Shown: positions 17,792 through 26,701 of the stretch, in pieces
Numbering within the stretch: the stretch's first letter is position 1
How the letters are laid out: every line of letters starts with the position of its first letter
Notes under the pieces: model-generated
The model's database searches: none
The model's input: the letters and a program-made list of their open reading frames with translations, nothing else
What the model was told of the DNA's origin: nothing
Source of the DNA: Methylocystis sp. L43
GTDB lineage: Bacteria > Pseudomonadota > Alphaproteobacteria > Rhizobiales > Beijerinckiaceae
Direction: 5' to 3'
DNA length: 64,000 nucleotides
Assembly (NCBI RefSeq): GCF_015709525.1
Contig: NZ_JADNRA010000036.1
Coordinates: forward strand, 124,001 to 188,000
Made by a program: the position numbers and the translations under genes

Positions 17792-18399
17792 TGCAGCTCA
17801 CGGCGGACGACTTCGAGCGCATCGCGCAAACCATCCGTCGCGCCGAAGAGAAAACCTCCGGCGAAATCGTCTGCGTGCTGGCGCGTCGCTCTTCCGATTA
17901 CGCGTTCGTGCCGCCGCTCTGGGGCGCATTTATCGCGCTAGCGTCGCCTTGGCCCATGCTGCTTTTCACCGACCTTTCGCCTCGTGAGATTTTCGCTGCG
18001 CAGATCGCCATCTTTATCGTTGCGACGCTCGTCGTTTCATGGGGACCGGTGCGCTTTTTCTTGACGCCGCGCGCCGTGAAGCGCGCCCGCGCCGCGCGCG
18101 AGGCGATTGAGCAATTTTTCTCGCGCGGCGTCTCCGCCACCAAGGCGCGCACGGGCGTGCTCATATTCGTCTCATTCGCCGAGCGTTACGCGCGCATCGT
18201 CGCGGATGACGCCATCGCCGAAAAGATCAGTAATGACGAATGGCAGGCAGCTCTCGATTTGCTGCTTGAAGACCTGAAACGCGAACGGCTGGCGGACGGC
18301 TTTGTCGCGGCGATAGAGGAATGCGCGCGCCTCCTGGCGCGGCATGCGCCGCCTGGAGCGGACGGCGACGAACTGCCGGACAAGATCTATGTAGTGTAG
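17791..18399 (+). CDS. second TPM-domain membrane protein
   Basis: 202 residues. The short N-terminal part (FERIAQTIRRAEEKTSGEIV) begins a TPM-type domain interrupted by two hydrophobic helices at about 40-90. The domain then resumes with ARTGVLIFVSFAERYARIVA and ends acidic. This pattern is common for the smaller partner encoded after a YgcG-like gene. It starts in the stop codon of the upstream gene. It probably acts at the inner membrane together with that protein; the molecular role of the pair is unknown. It is convergent with purD. Confidence 0.8.
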   Translation: MQLTADDFERIAQTIRRAEEKTSGEIVCVLARRSSDYAFVPPLWGAFIALASPWPMLLFTDLSPREIFAAQIAIFIVATLVVSWGPVRFFLTPRAVKRARAAREAIEQFFSRGVSATKARTGVLIFVSFAERYARIVADDAIAEKISNDEWQAALDLLLEDLKRERLADGFVAAIEECARLLARHAPPGADGDELPDKIYVV

Positions 18400-18438
18400 C
18401 GGGCCGCGCCTTGGCCGGCCCCCCATGCGCGTCTATGC

Positions 18439-19722
18439 TCAGGAAGCCTTTCGTTCGCGCGCGACTTCCCGCCAGCCGATGTCGCGGCGGCAAAACCCGC
18501 CCGGCCAATCGATGAGGTCGACCGCCGCATAAGCGCGCGCCTGGGCCTCGGCGACGCTTTCGCCTAACGCCGTGACATTCAGCACGCGACCCCCGGCGGC
18601 GAGCAGTCGTCCGCCTTCCTCGCGCGTGCCGGCGTGGGTGATGGCGACGCCCTCGACGGCTTCGGCGCATTCGACGTTGCGGATTTCCGATCCGGTCATC
18701 GGCGTTCCCGGATAGTTTTTCGCCGCCAGCACCACCGTCAGCGCCGCCAGCGGCGAAAACCGCAGTCGCTGCTGAGGCAATGCGCCCCGCGCGGCGGCAA
18801 GCATCAGCTCCAGAAGATCGCCCTCGAGACGGGGCAGAATGACTTGCGCCTCCGGATCGCCGAATCGGCAATTATATTCGATGAGCTTTGGCCCCTCTTG
18901 TGTCAGCATGAGTCCGGCGTAGAGCACGCCCTTGAAGGGCGCGCCCTTGTCGCGCATCGCGCGCATCGTCGGCTCGATGATCTCGGCCATCACACGCGCT
19001 TCTATTTCTGGCGTCACGACGGAAGCCGGCGAATAGGCGCCCATGCCGCCTGTGTTCGGCCCCGTGTCGCCGTCGCCGACTCGCTTATGATCCTGCGCCG
19101 TCGCGAACGGCAGCGCACAAACGCCGTCGCAGATCGCAAAGAACGACGCCTCTTCGCCTTCGAGACATTCCTCGATGACCACCTCCGCGCCCGAGAGGCC
19201 GAAAGCGCCCGCGAACATGGCCTGAACGGCGCGCTCCGCTTCCTCAAGCGTCCGAGCCACGACGACGCCTTTGCCGGCGGCGAGCCCATCCGCCTTGACG
19301 ACGATCGGCGCGCCCCGCTCACGCAGATAGCTTAGCGCCGGCTCAAGCGCGGCAAACCGCGCATAGCTCGCGGTCGGAATCCCGTAGTCGCGACACAAAT
19401 CCTTGGTGAAACCCTTGGACCCTTCGAGCTGAGCCGCCGCCTGCGTCGGCCCGAAGGCGAGGATCCCGTGCTTTTCCAGTTCGTCGACGAGACCGCCAAT
19501 CAGCGGCTGCTCGGGTCCGACAATAACGAGCGCAATTCCCGCATCGCGACAAAAGTCGATCACGGCGGGGTGGTTGGCGACGTCGAGATCGACGTTATCT
19601 CCCACGCGAGCCGTCCCCGGATTGCCTGGCGCGATATAGATCCGCGTCAGCATCGGGCTTTTTGTTAGCGCATTGGAGATCGCATGCTCGCGACCGCCCG
19701 ATCCGATCAGAAGAACATTCAT
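18439..19722 (-). CDS. purD: phosphoribosylamine-glycine ligase
   Basis: 427 residues starting [15 protein letters not shown] at 19722; the longer frame upstream lacks family similarity. GARS catalyses the second step of de novo purine synthesis, ATP-dependent ligation of glycine to phosphoribosylamine. The ATP-grasp core is visible: [41 protein letters not shown] and [11 protein letters not shown], and the FGDPEAQ motif is present. It is convergent with the TPM genes, 39 bp apart, and divergent from the membrane protein at 19862. Confidence 0.97.
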   Translation of the reverse strand: MNVLLIGSGGREHAISNALTKSPMLTRIYIAPGNPGTARVGDNVDLDVANHPAVIDFCRDAGIALVIVGPEQPLIGGLVDELEKHGILAFGPTQAAAQLEGSKGFTKDLCRDYGIPTASYARFAALEPALSYLRERGAPIVVKADGLAAGKGVVVARTLEEAERAVQAMFAGAFGLSGAEVVIEECLEGEEASFFAICDGVCALPFATAQDHKRVGDGDTGPNTGGMGAYSPASVVTPEIEARVMAEIIEPTMRAMRDKGAPFKGVLYAGLMLTQEGPKLIEYNCRFGDPEAQVILPRLEGDLLELMLAAARGALPQQRLRFSPLAALTVVLAAKNYPGTPMTGSEIRNVECAEAVEGVAITHAGTREEGGRLLAAGGRVLNVTALGESVAEAQARAYAAVDLIDWPGGFCRRDIGWREVARERKAS

Positions 19723-19861
19723 TAACGCTCGCCCGGTTGCTTCGTTTCCGCTTCTAGAGCGCGCGGACGCCAAAAGGCAATCCGCTCCTGAAATGCTGTG
19801 CTTGCCCATTGCGTAAGCGCCGCTAGCTATCGGTCGGGGGCTAGCGGCTGGAGTGTCCCAC

Positions 19862-20545
19862 ATGTCCATTACCCGAGATATCGCATCGCATGACAATGCG
19901 GTCGCCTATGGCGGCCTCATTGACGCCATTGGCGGCGTCGCCACCATCGTCCTCGTGATTTGCGGCTTAGTTGGAATAGCGCCCCCCATGATGGTCGCGA
20001 TCGCGACGATCGTGTTTGGCGTCGCATTGTTAATTCAAGGCGGAGCTATGCTGTCGGAATATATGCAGGTCGTGTTTCCCGGCGGCGTTCGCACCGCTTC
20101 CGCCGAGCAGATGGGCGGCAATAGTCTCGCGCTCGTCTTCCTCGTCGGCGCCGCCGGCATTGTGCTCGGCGTTTTGTCGCTCCTTGGAATCAGTGCGGCA
20201 ATCCTGACCCCGATCGCCGCGATCGCCTATGGCACCGCTCTGTTGCTGAGCAGCAACGCCGTGTGGCGCCTCTATGTGCTGCGGCGCGCCTCCGCTCAGA
20301 TGGAGACCGCGATCGGACAGTCGCAACATGTCGGCGCCGAAATGCTCGCCAGCGAAATGGCGTCTGGTTCAGCGGGCATTCAGGCGCTCGCCGGACTGGC
20401 GGCGATCGTCCTCGGCATTCTGGCGCTTGCCGGCAGTCCTAACGATTTGACCCTGAACCTGGTCGCGCTGCTCGCGCTCGGCTCGACGATCGTGCTCACG
20501 GGCAGCACCATTAGCGCCACAGTTCTGAGCTTTATGCGAACCTGA
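19862..20545 (+). CDS. hypothetical polytopic membrane protein
   Basis: 227 residues from the ATG at 19862, eight bases after GGAG. Six hydrophobic segments in three pairs ([98 protein letters not shown]) suggest an internally repeated helical-hairpin protein. Small Gly/Ala residues dominate, a little like HdeD/DUF308 proteins, but no diagnostic motif is seen. It is followed by a strong terminator. Confidence 0.65.
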   Translation: MSITRDIASHDNAVAYGGLIDAIGGVATIVLVICGLVGIAPPMMVAIATIVFGVALLIQGGAMLSEYMQVVFPGGVRTASAEQMGGNSLALVFLVGAAGIVLGVLSLLGISAAILTPIAAIAYGTALLLSSNAVWRLYVLRRASAQMETAIGQSQHVGAEMLASEMASGSAGIQALAGLAAIVLGILALAGSPNDLTLNLVALLALGSTIVLTGSTISATVLSFMRT

Positions 20546-20567
20546 GCGCAGCGCCCGGAAGACAAAT

Positions 20568-20596
20568 GCCCCCGACCGCCCGTCGGGGGCGTTTTT
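20568..20596 (+). terminator. rho-independent terminator after the membrane protein gene
   Basis: A perfect 8-bp stem GCCCCCGA/TCGGGGGC with a 7-nt loop (20568-20590) is followed by G and five T. It separates the membrane protein gene from ettA. Confidence 0.85.
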
Positions 20597-20678
20597 CTGC
20601 CTCGTCGAGGCCCCAGACGGCTTCCCTCCCGGAGGGAAAATGCTCTAAAGACAGCGCAATCTCTCTTTGCGAGGCGAT

Positions 20679-22331
20679 ATGGCGCGGCAGTTCATCTATC
20701 ACATGCAGGGCCTCAGCAAGACCTATCCGGGCGGCAAGAAGGTCTTGGAGAACATCAATCTCTCCTTTTATCCCGACGCCAAGATCGGCGTTCTGGGCGT
20801 CAACGGCTCCGGCAAATCGACGCTGCTGCGCATTATGGCGGGCGCCGACAAGGAATATTCCGGCGAGGGCTTCGTCGCCGAGGGCGCGCGGGTCGGCTAT
20901 CTGCCGCAGGAGCCGCAGCTCGACCCGACGCTCGACGTGCGCGGCAATGTCATGCTCGGCGTCGCCGACAAGAAGGCCATTCTCGATCGCTATAACGATC
21001 TCGCCATGAATTATTCGGACGAGACCGCCGACGAGATGACGAAGCTTCAGGACGAGATCGAGGCGAAAGGTCTTTGGGACTTGGACAGCCAGGTCGACCA
21101 GGCGATGGACGCGCTCGGCTGTCCGCCTGACGACGCTGACGTCACCAAGCTTTCGGGCGGCGAGCGGCGTCGCGTCGCGCTGTGCAAACTGCTGCTCGAA
21201 CAGCCGGAAATGTTGCTCCTCGACGAACCGACGAACCATCTCGACGCTGAAACCGTCAACTGGCTCGAAGGACATCTGCGCCAGTATCCCGGCGCGATCC
21301 TCATCGTCACCCACGACCGCTATTTCTTGGACAATGTCACCGGTTGGATATTGGAGCTCGATCGCGGCCGCGGCATCCCCTACGAGGGCAACTACACCAG
21401 CTGGCTGAAGCAAAAGCAGAAGCGACTGGCTCAGGAATCTTCCGAGGACAAGGCGCGCCAGCGCGCGCTCGAAGCCGAGAGCGAGTGGATCGCCGCTTCG
21501 CCAAAGGCGCGGCAGGCCAAAAGCAAGGCGCGCATTCAGCGCTATGAGGAACTCGTCGCCAAGCAGAACGACAAGGCGCCGACCACCGCGCAGATCGTCA
21601 TTCCGGTGGCCGAGCGCCTCGGCGACAATGTCATCGAGTTCGACCATCTGTCGAAAGGCTATGGCGACACGCTTCTGATCGACGATCTCTCCTTCAAATT
21701 GCCGCCAGGCGGCATCGTCGGGGTCATCGGGCCGAACGGCGCCGGCAAGACGACGCTGTTTCGCATGATCACCGGACAAGAGAAGCCCGACAACGGAACG
21801 ATCGAAATCGGCGACAGCGTGCAGCTCGGCTATGTCGACCAGTCGCGCGACGCGCTGCACGCCAACAAGTCCGTCTGGGAGGAAATCTCGGACGGCAATG
21901 AGGTGATTTATCTCGGCAAGCGCGAAATCAATTCCCGCGCCTATTGCTCGGCCTTCAATTTCAAGGGCGCCGATCAGCAAAAGAAGGTCGGGCAGCTTTC
22001 AGGCGGCGAACGCAACCGCGTGCACCTCGCCAAGATGCTGAAGAGCGGCGCCAATGTGCTGCTGCTCGACGAGCCGACCAATGATCTTGACGTCGACACG
22101 CTGCGCGCGCTCGAAGAGGCGCTCGTCGATTTCGCCGGCTGCGCCGTCATCATCTCGCATGACCGCTTTTTCCTCGACCGCATCGCGACGCATATTCTCG
22201 CCTACGAAGGCGACAGCCATGTCGAATGGTTCGAAGGCAACTTCGCCGATTACGAGGAAGACAAGAAGCGGCGCCTCGGGATCGACAGCGTCATTCCGCA
22301 CCGGCTGAAATATAAGAAGTTCGCGCGGTGA
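20679..22331 (+). CDS. ettA: energy-dependent translational throttle protein EttA (ABC-F)
   Basis: 550 residues with two ABC ATPase domains and no membrane segment. The first domain has [25 protein letters not shown] and [15 protein letters not shown]; the second has [28 protein letters not shown] and [15 protein letters not shown]. The linker and toe region (about 240-310) with [14 protein letters not shown] matches EttA among ABC-F proteins. EttA binds the ribosomal E site and gates entry into elongation according to ADP/ATP ratio. The start at 20679 ([12 protein letters not shown]) has GAGG just upstream and fits the family. The gene stands alone behind a terminator. Confidence 0.95.
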   Translation: MARQFIYHMQGLSKTYPGGKKVLENINLSFYPDAKIGVLGVNGSGKSTLLRIMAGADKEYSGEGFVAEGARVGYLPQEPQLDPTLDVRGNVMLGVADKKAILDRYNDLAMNYSDETADEMTKLQDEIEAKGLWDLDSQVDQAMDALGCPPDDADVTKLSGGERRRVALCKLLLEQPEMLLLDEPTNHLDAETVNWLEGHLRQYPGAILIVTHDRYFLDNVTGWILELDRGRGIPYEGNYTSWLKQKQKRLAQESSEDKARQRALEAESEWIAASPKARQAKSKARIQRYEELVAKQNDKAPTTAQIVIPVAERLGDNVIEFDHLSKGYGDTLLIDDLSFKLPPGGIVGVIGPNGAGKTTLFRMITGQEKPDNGTIEIGDSVQLGYVDQSRDALHANKSVWEEISDGNEVIYLGKREINSRAYCSAFNFKGADQQKKVGQLSGGERNRVHLAKMLKSGANVLLLDEPTNDLDVDTLRALEEALVDFAGCAVIISHDRFFLDRIATHILAYEGDSHVEWFEGNFADYEEDKKRRLGIDSVIPHRLKYKKFAR

Positions 22332-22414
22332 CTTAGCCTCCCGACGTCGCGAGTCAGGATTAGCGCGCGGGCGCGCTCGCGTGGCGCAGATGGGAGCCGC
22401 CCCGCCCTTCTCCG

Positions 22415-22840
22415 TCACTCCAGCGGAACCACCCGAACGCCCCTCATTGCCGCCGCAGCCGCCAGCCGCGTATCGAAAGTCGCCAGTCGATAGCCACGGT
22501 TCGAGGCCAGCGCGAGATGCAGCGCGTCGGGCGCGGCGAGTTTGGTCGCGAAATCGCGAACGAAACGATCTGCGAGCGCGAGGTCGGATGCGACCGTTTC
22601 AGTACTTGTAAATGCACGAGCCAACCAATCGTCGAGCAACGCCAGCGCGAGCGACGCCTGCTGTTCGGACATGCGCGCCGAACGAACCTGCCGAGAAATT
22701 ACTGCCGCAACTTCAAGTGCGGCGAAGTCGCTGACGACGAGCTCTTCGCGCGCATTGGCAAGCCATTGCTCCATGTTCATCGTATGCGCGTCGCGCAGAA
22801 TCAGTGGAACGATTGCGCTCGCGTCAAGATAAACGCTCAT
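22415..22840 (-). CDS. PIN-domain ribonuclease toxin, VapC-like
   Basis: 141 residues. The PIN acidic residues are all present: Asp6 (YLDASA), Glu43 (ALEVAA), Asp105 (APDALHLALA) and Asp123 (ATFDTRL). VapC toxins cleave tRNA or rRNA using Mg2+. The start codon overlaps the stop of the upstream antitoxin by four bases (ATGA), the classic coupled arrangement. The toxin appears intact. Confidence 0.9.
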   Translation of the reverse strand: MSVYLDASAIVPLILRDAHTMNMEQWLANAREELVVSDFAALEVAAVISRQVRSARMSEQQASLALALLDDWLARAFTSTETVASDLALADRFVRDFATKLAAPDALHLALASNRGYRLATFDTRLAAAAAMRGVRVVPLE

Positions 22841-23091
22841 TCTTCTTCGTCGCGCATCCGGCGGATGAGAGTGACGGCGTCCTCGCCCAGCGGCGGCAGC
22901 GCGTCGCGTCGCTTGCGCAGCCATTCGATGTCGGCCTTCGTCATTCGTTTGGGCGCTTCGTCGGGTGTGCTCGGACGCAGTTCGACGACGGGTTTGCCAT
23001 GACGGGTGATCGTCACCGTCTCGCCCGCCAGCGCCTCGTCGATCAGCCGGGACAATTGTTCCTTCGCCTTGGCGATGGGGTAGGAGGACAT
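22837..23091 (-). CDS. Phd/YefM-type antitoxin paired with the VapC-like toxin
   Basis: 84 residues from the ATG at 23091 (GAGG five bases upstream); an ATG at 23112 lacks a ribosome site. The N-terminus SSYPIAKAKEQLSRLIDEAL and VTITRHGKPVVELRP are the Phd/YefM DNA-binding fold. The charged tail (TKADIEWLRKRRDALPP) would wrap the toxin. It precedes and overlaps the PIN toxin gene, so the pair is a complete type II system. A short inverted repeat at 23101-23116, just upstream, is a likely autoregulatory site. Confidence 0.85.
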   Translation of the reverse strand: MSSYPIAKAKEQLSRLIDEALAGETVTITRHGKPVVELRPSTPDEAPKRMTKADIEWLRKRRDALPPLGEDAVTLIRRMRDEEE

Positions 23092-23100
23092 GGCCGCCTC

Positions 23101-23116
23101 AAAAATGGTCATTTTT
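23101..23116. promoter_or_regulatory. inverted repeat upstream of the vapBC-like operon
   Basis: AAAAATG-GT-CATTTTT: two perfect 7-bp arms with a 2-bp centre, in an AT-rich patch 10 bp before the antitoxin start. This is the position and size expected of an operator bound by the antitoxin or toxin-antitoxin complex. Binding is inferred, not shown. Confidence 0.45.
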
Positions 23117-23290
23117 TGAAAATTAGGACATAATTTCCGGCGACACAATGCGTTGCGGCGCCAGAGAGTTATTTCCATACGCTCCCAAATCCCGCATCAA
23201 ATTGGCGCGCTACGCCGGATGCGCGCCGATAAAGAATCCGTCAGCGCCTTCGTCTTGGCGCCGCCGCGGGCTCGCAATCTGCGGGCGCGC

Positions 23291-23620
23291 TCAATGGGGC
23301 GTTCGCCCAAACGCCTTCCGCAGCTCGTCCTTCGCCTGCTCCAGCACCTGTCGGCGCGCGTCGGGCAAATCCTTGCCGGCCCGGTTGATGTAGAAGGTCA
23401 GCATCGACATGGCGGAACGGAACGGGTCCGCTTTGCGCCGCTCGCTCGCTTCCGCCGAACGCTTAAGAGAGTGGGCGATCTTCACGGGGTCGTCCCATGT
23501 GAATACCCCCGCATCGAGATCGAGCGCGTTGCTGTGGCGCGTGACCTCTCCCGACCAGTAGTTGGTCGGCGTCTTTGAACGTTTTGCCGGCGCGCGGCTT
23601 TTCGGCTGCCTTTGCGCCAT
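23291..23620 (-). CDS. DUF3175 domain-containing protein
   Basis: 109 residues from the ATG at 23620, with GAGG upstream. After a basic, probably disordered N-terminus the sequence carries YWSGEVTRHSNALDLDAGVF, DPVKIAHSLKRSAEAS, RKADPFRSAMSMLTFYINRA and LEQAKDELRKAFGR, the full DUF3175 signature. The function is unknown; these proteins are small, basic and cytoplasmic. Confidence 0.9.
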   Translation of the reverse strand: MAQRQPKSRAPAKRSKTPTNYWSGEVTRHSNALDLDAGVFTWDDPVKIAHSLKRSAEASERRKADPFRSAMSMLTFYINRAGKDLPDARRQVLEQAKDELRKAFGRTPH

Positions 23621-23789
23621 CGTCCGCCTCATCTCGGGAGCGCTTGTCAGGAGCGCTTGTCACGAGCCTTGGCCAGGTAGTCGGCCGCCCACAGAAATCA
23701 ACGCGCCGAAGCGTGACCGCCACGAATTCGCCATTTGTGCATGGCGCATTTCCCAGCTGGGCCGTGGGCGGTCATGAGGGATTTTTTAG

Positions 23790-24287
23790 ATGAGACTATT
23801 CCGCCGAGCCGCTGCCTTTTTCGCCATCGGCGCTCTGCCGCTCGCGGGCTGTGCGCCGCAGGAGTCGCCCGTCGCGTCAGCCCCCGCCGCCTATGAAGAG
23901 GCCGCCAAGGCGACCGAGCTCACCGGCCAGGACGCGCTGCATGCGCGAATCTCCCATTACGCCCGCATCTATGACATTCCGGAATCGCTCATTCATCGCT
24001 CAATTCGCCGCGAGAGCAATTATAATCCCCACGCCCGGCATGGACCCTATTGGGGGCTGATGCAGATCCGTCACGACACGGCGCGACACATGGGCTATCA
24101 GGGCCCGGCGAGCGGTCTTCTCGACGCCGACACCAATCTTGCGTTCGCGGTGCCGTATCTCGCCAACGCCTATAAGGTCAGCGGCGGCGATGAAGGCCGG
24201 GCGATCAGGCTCTATGCCGGCGGCTACTACTACGAAGCGAAGCGCAAGCGGATGCTCGACGAGCTGGTGACGTCCGCGTCCCACTAA
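23790..24287 (+). CDS. lytic transglycosylase (SLT domain) lipoprotein
   Basis: 165 residues. The leader ends with the lipobox LPLAGC (Cys21). The SLT domain has the catalytic Glu75 in IHRSIRRESNYNP, followed by GPYWGLMQIRHDTARHMGY and LADANLAFAVPYLANAY-like motifs and the C-terminal AGGYYY. It cleaves the MurNAc-GlcNAc bond with 1,6-anhydro formation and is probably anchored in the outer membrane. The small single-domain size is usual for many alphaproteobacterial members. It is convergent with lptA (13-bp gap). Confidence 0.88.
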   Translation: MRLFRRAAAFFAIGALPLAGCAPQESPVASAPAAYEEAAKATELTGQDALHARISHYARIYDIPESLIHRSIRRESNYNPHARHGPYWGLMQIRHDTARHMGYQGPASGLLDADTNLAFAVPYLANAYKVSGGDEGRAIRLYAGGYYYEAKRKRMLDELVTSASH

Positions 24288-24300
24288 GTCTTAAGAAGCC

Positions 24301-24831
24301 TTATTGGTTTTTCGGTGTGAAGGTGCTGCGCACCCGGCCCCCCTGCGCCGCGCCGCCCTGCACGGTCGCCATGCCGGTCGTCACGTCATAGACGAGCTTG
24401 TCGCCCTTCACGATATTCTCGGCTTGGGTGAGCGTGACGTTGCCGATAAGATAAACCTTGTTTTCGGCCTTGTCGTAGCTGCCCCGATCGCCCGTGCCGA
24501 TCTGGTCCTTTGAAACCAGCGTCACCGGACCTTCGGCGTCGATATGTTTGACGCGGTCGTTCGTCGTCGCGGCGGGTTGTCCGGCGCCCTTTCCCTCGAG
24601 AAAAATGATGAGGCGCGAGGCCTTGAGCGTCGAGGGCCCATTCGTGACGATCACGCTGCCGGAGTAGATGAGCTTCTGCTCTTTCTCGAAATAATCGAGC
24701 TTGCCCGCGTCAATGTTGAGCGGATCCTTGGCGGAGGCGCCCGGCAGAATGCCGCCCGAGCGGCCCGCGGCGCTGGCCGGCGTCGCGGCGACGAGCGCAG
24801 CTAGGGAGAGAACGAAGAGGTGGCGGCGCAT
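24301..24831 (-). CDS. lptA: LPS transport periplasmic protein LptA
   Basis: 176 residues with a Sec signal peptide (cleavage near ATPASAAG, about 22). The OstA/LptA beta-jellyroll is recognised by PLNIDAGKLDYFEKEQKLIYSG-type repeats, TLKASRLIIFLEG, HIDAEGPVTLVSKDQ and NVTLTQAENIVKGDKLVYD. LptA bridges LptC and LptD, carrying lipopolysaccharide across the periplasm. Its start codon directly follows the lptC stop, so the pair is an operon. lptB, which often follows, is not here because a convergent transglycosylase gene lies downstream. Confidence 0.92.
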   Translation of the reverse strand: MRRHLFVLSLAALVAATPASAAGRSGGILPGASAKDPLNIDAGKLDYFEKEQKLIYSGSVIVTNGPSTLKASRLIIFLEGKGAGQPAATTNDRVKHIDAEGPVTLVSKDQIGTGDRGSYDKAENKVYLIGNVTLTQAENIVKGDKLVYDVTTGMATVQGGAAQGGRVRSTFTPKNQ

Positions 24832-25536
24832 TTAGTCCTTGGTCGCGGCGCCGGAAGTTTGCGAAGGCGCATCGCCCTCACCGTATAGCACCGAATGGAC
24901 GCCGCCCGCGAAACTCGCGTGACGGTCCTTTTGGGAAAATGCGACAGACTGCGCGGTGACCTCGCCGCCGTCGATCTTCAAGAGCACGGGCTTGTCGGAC
25001 GTCATCACGCTATCCTTGAAATCCATGACCGCCGACTCGAGCCGCATGTCGAAGTTGTTGTCTTCGTGGATATTGACGCCGCCAGTCATATCGGCCCGAT
25101 CGGCTTTCCTGTTGTAAACGCCCTTCGCCGCCGACAGGACTATGGAATTGTCCTTGGAGTTCTCGACCCGGACCTCGAGCTGATCGAGTTCAAAGACATC
25201 AGGCTTCGCCAGATCTTGCGTGCCCACAAGCGCGCGCACTTCATAGGGACGCCCGTCCTTGCGATAGCCGACGAGCTTGGGGCTCTCGATGACGATGCGG
25301 GAGCCTTTGAGCGCAACGCGCGCCAGGCTCAGATCGGCGGGCAGAAAGCGCAGCGAACTGATCAGCAGGCCGAGGCCGACGATTCCAACGACGCCGCCCG
25401 CCCCCCAAAGGATCCAGCGGCGCAGGTGCGCAACGCGCGTCGTGTGGCGCAGCGCCTCCGGAAAGGCGCTCTGGCGCGGCGCAACAAGGCCGCCCAGGCG
25501 ATCGCGGGCGCTGGGCGCCGGCAAGACGTCGGTCAT
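24832..25536 (-). CDS. lptC: LPS export ABC transporter periplasmic protein LptC
   Basis: 234 residues. One transmembrane helix (about 43-63, WGAGGVVGIVGLGLLISSL) precedes a periplasmic LptC domain (IVIESPKLVGYRKDGRPYEV, DNNFDMRLESAVMDFKDSV, TSDKPVLLKIDGG). It sits in the inner membrane with LptBFG and hands lipopolysaccharide to LptA, whose gene follows without a gap. The N-terminal 40 residues are cytoplasmic and basic. It is about 65 bp after the RNase D gene on the same strand, and that order (rnd-lptC-lptA) is familiar in Rhizobiales. Confidence 0.92.
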   Translation of the reverse strand: MTDVLPAPSARDRLGGLVAPRQSAFPEALRHTTRVAHLRRWILWGAGGVVGIVGLGLLISSLRFLPADLSLARVALKGSRIVIESPKLVGYRKDGRPYEVRALVGTQDLAKPDVFELDQLEVRVENSKDNSIVLSAAKGVYNRKADRADMTGGVNIHEDNNFDMRLESAVMDFKDSVMTSDKPVLLKIDGGEVTAQSVAFSQKDRHASFAGGVHSVLYGEGDAPSQTSGAATKD

Positions 25537-25602
25537 GACGTGATCATGAGGCGTGCAGGTGGCGAATTCGAGGCAAAGCCAAAGCCTGACTCGCCATGGC
25601 CC

Positions 25603-26217
25603 TTACTCATGGGCAAAAATATCCGTTTCCGGCCAACCGGCGAGGTCGAGTCGGGCGCGGGCGGGCAGAAAGTCAAAACAGGCCTGCGCCAGTTCGGCGC
25701 GGCCCTCGCGGGCGAGCATGGCGTCGAGCTTGTCCCTGAGCTGATGCAGATAGAGAACGTCCGACGCCGCATAGGCCTGCTGCGCGTCGGAGAGAACCGG
25801 GGCGCCCCAGTCCGACGACTGCTGCTGCTTCGAAATCTCGACGCCAAGAAGCTCGCGCACGAGATCCTTGAGGCCATGCCGGTCCGTATAGGTGCGCGCG
25901 AGCTTCGAGGCGATCTTGGTGCAATAGACCGGCGCCGGAACGAAGCCGAAGGTCTTGGCCAAGATGCCGATGTCGAAACGGGCGAAGTGGAAGAGCTTCA
26001 GAACGGCCGGATCGGCGAGCAGGCGCTCGAGATTGGGCGCGCGCGTCTGACCGCGCCCGAACTGGACGAGCTCGGCGTTGCCGTCGCCGAAGGAGAGCTG
26101 CGCCAGGCACAGACGGTCACGATGCGGATTGAGGCCCAGAGTCTCGGTGTCGATCGCGACAATGGCGCCAGCGCCGATCCCCTCGGGGAGATCGCCCTGG
26201 TGGAGGCGGATGGTCAT
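25603..26217 (-). CDS. ribonuclease D-family 3'-5' exonuclease
   Basis: 204 residues, comprising only the DEDD exonuclease domain without the C-terminal HRDC domains of full-length RNase D. The active-site residues are present: VAIDTETLGL (Asp23, Glu25), FHFARFDIGIL, and YAASDVLYLHQL with the final Tyr/Asp pair. It likely trims tRNA or other small RNA 3' ends. It is the first gene of a probable rnd-lptC-lptA transcription unit. The single-domain form is normal for many alphaproteobacteria. Confidence 0.88.
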   Translation of the reverse strand: MTIRLHQGDLPEGIGAGAIVAIDTETLGLNPHRDRLCLAQLSFGDGNAELVQFGRGQTRAPNLERLLADPAVLKLFHFARFDIGILAKTFGFVPAPVYCTKIASKLARTYTDRHGLKDLVRELLGVEISKQQQSSDWGAPVLSDAQQAYAASDVLYLHQLRDKLDAMLAREGRAELAQACFDFLPARARLDLAGWPETDIFAHE

Positions 26218-26379
26218 GCGGCTCGAATCTTTCGATGTGGAGCGGACAGTCTATCGCAGAATGCGCAAGGCTTGTCGAAGCGCCGCGGGGGGCGCCCGAC
26301 GCGCTCGCCTGCGCGGCGAATTGTGCTACCTAATGGCTGGGGCCTGGTCGATGGACCTCCTGGCCCAGGGAGTAACCCC

Positions 26380-26577
26380 ATGCGTTACATTCTTGCTTTG
26401 ATTGTCGCCTGCGCAATTGCTGCGCCGCCGGCCTCCGCGGCGTCCTCGAAATCCACCGCCAAATCCGTTTCGGCCTCGAAATCGGATCAATCGACAAAAA
26501 CCGGCAAACGCACTCGGCAGAACGCCGATCGCGGCGCCGGCGGCATCCATCCTTTGGTTGGCAGCGGCGACTATTAG
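26380..26577 (+). CDS. small secreted hypothetical protein
   Basis: 65 residues. GGGAG lies about eight bases before the ATG. A clear Sec signal peptide (MRYILALIVACAIAAPPASA) is followed by about 45 residues rich in Ser, Lys and Ala that look disordered and end GIHPLVGSGDY. The family is not recognised and there is no Cys in the mature part. Confidence 0.6.
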   Translation: MRYILALIVACAIAAPPASAASSKSTAKSVSASKSDQSTKTGKRTRQNADRGAGGIHPLVGSGDY

Positions 26578-26701
26578 GGCGCGGTGACGCCGCAGGGCTT
26601 CGCTGGCGTTCGGCAAGCGGTTCGCCCGGAATCTCCTCGCCCGATACCCTGCCAAAACTGCTCCTCTTGTCAGACGCCCGCCAAGTCTTCACTCTATTGC
26701 G

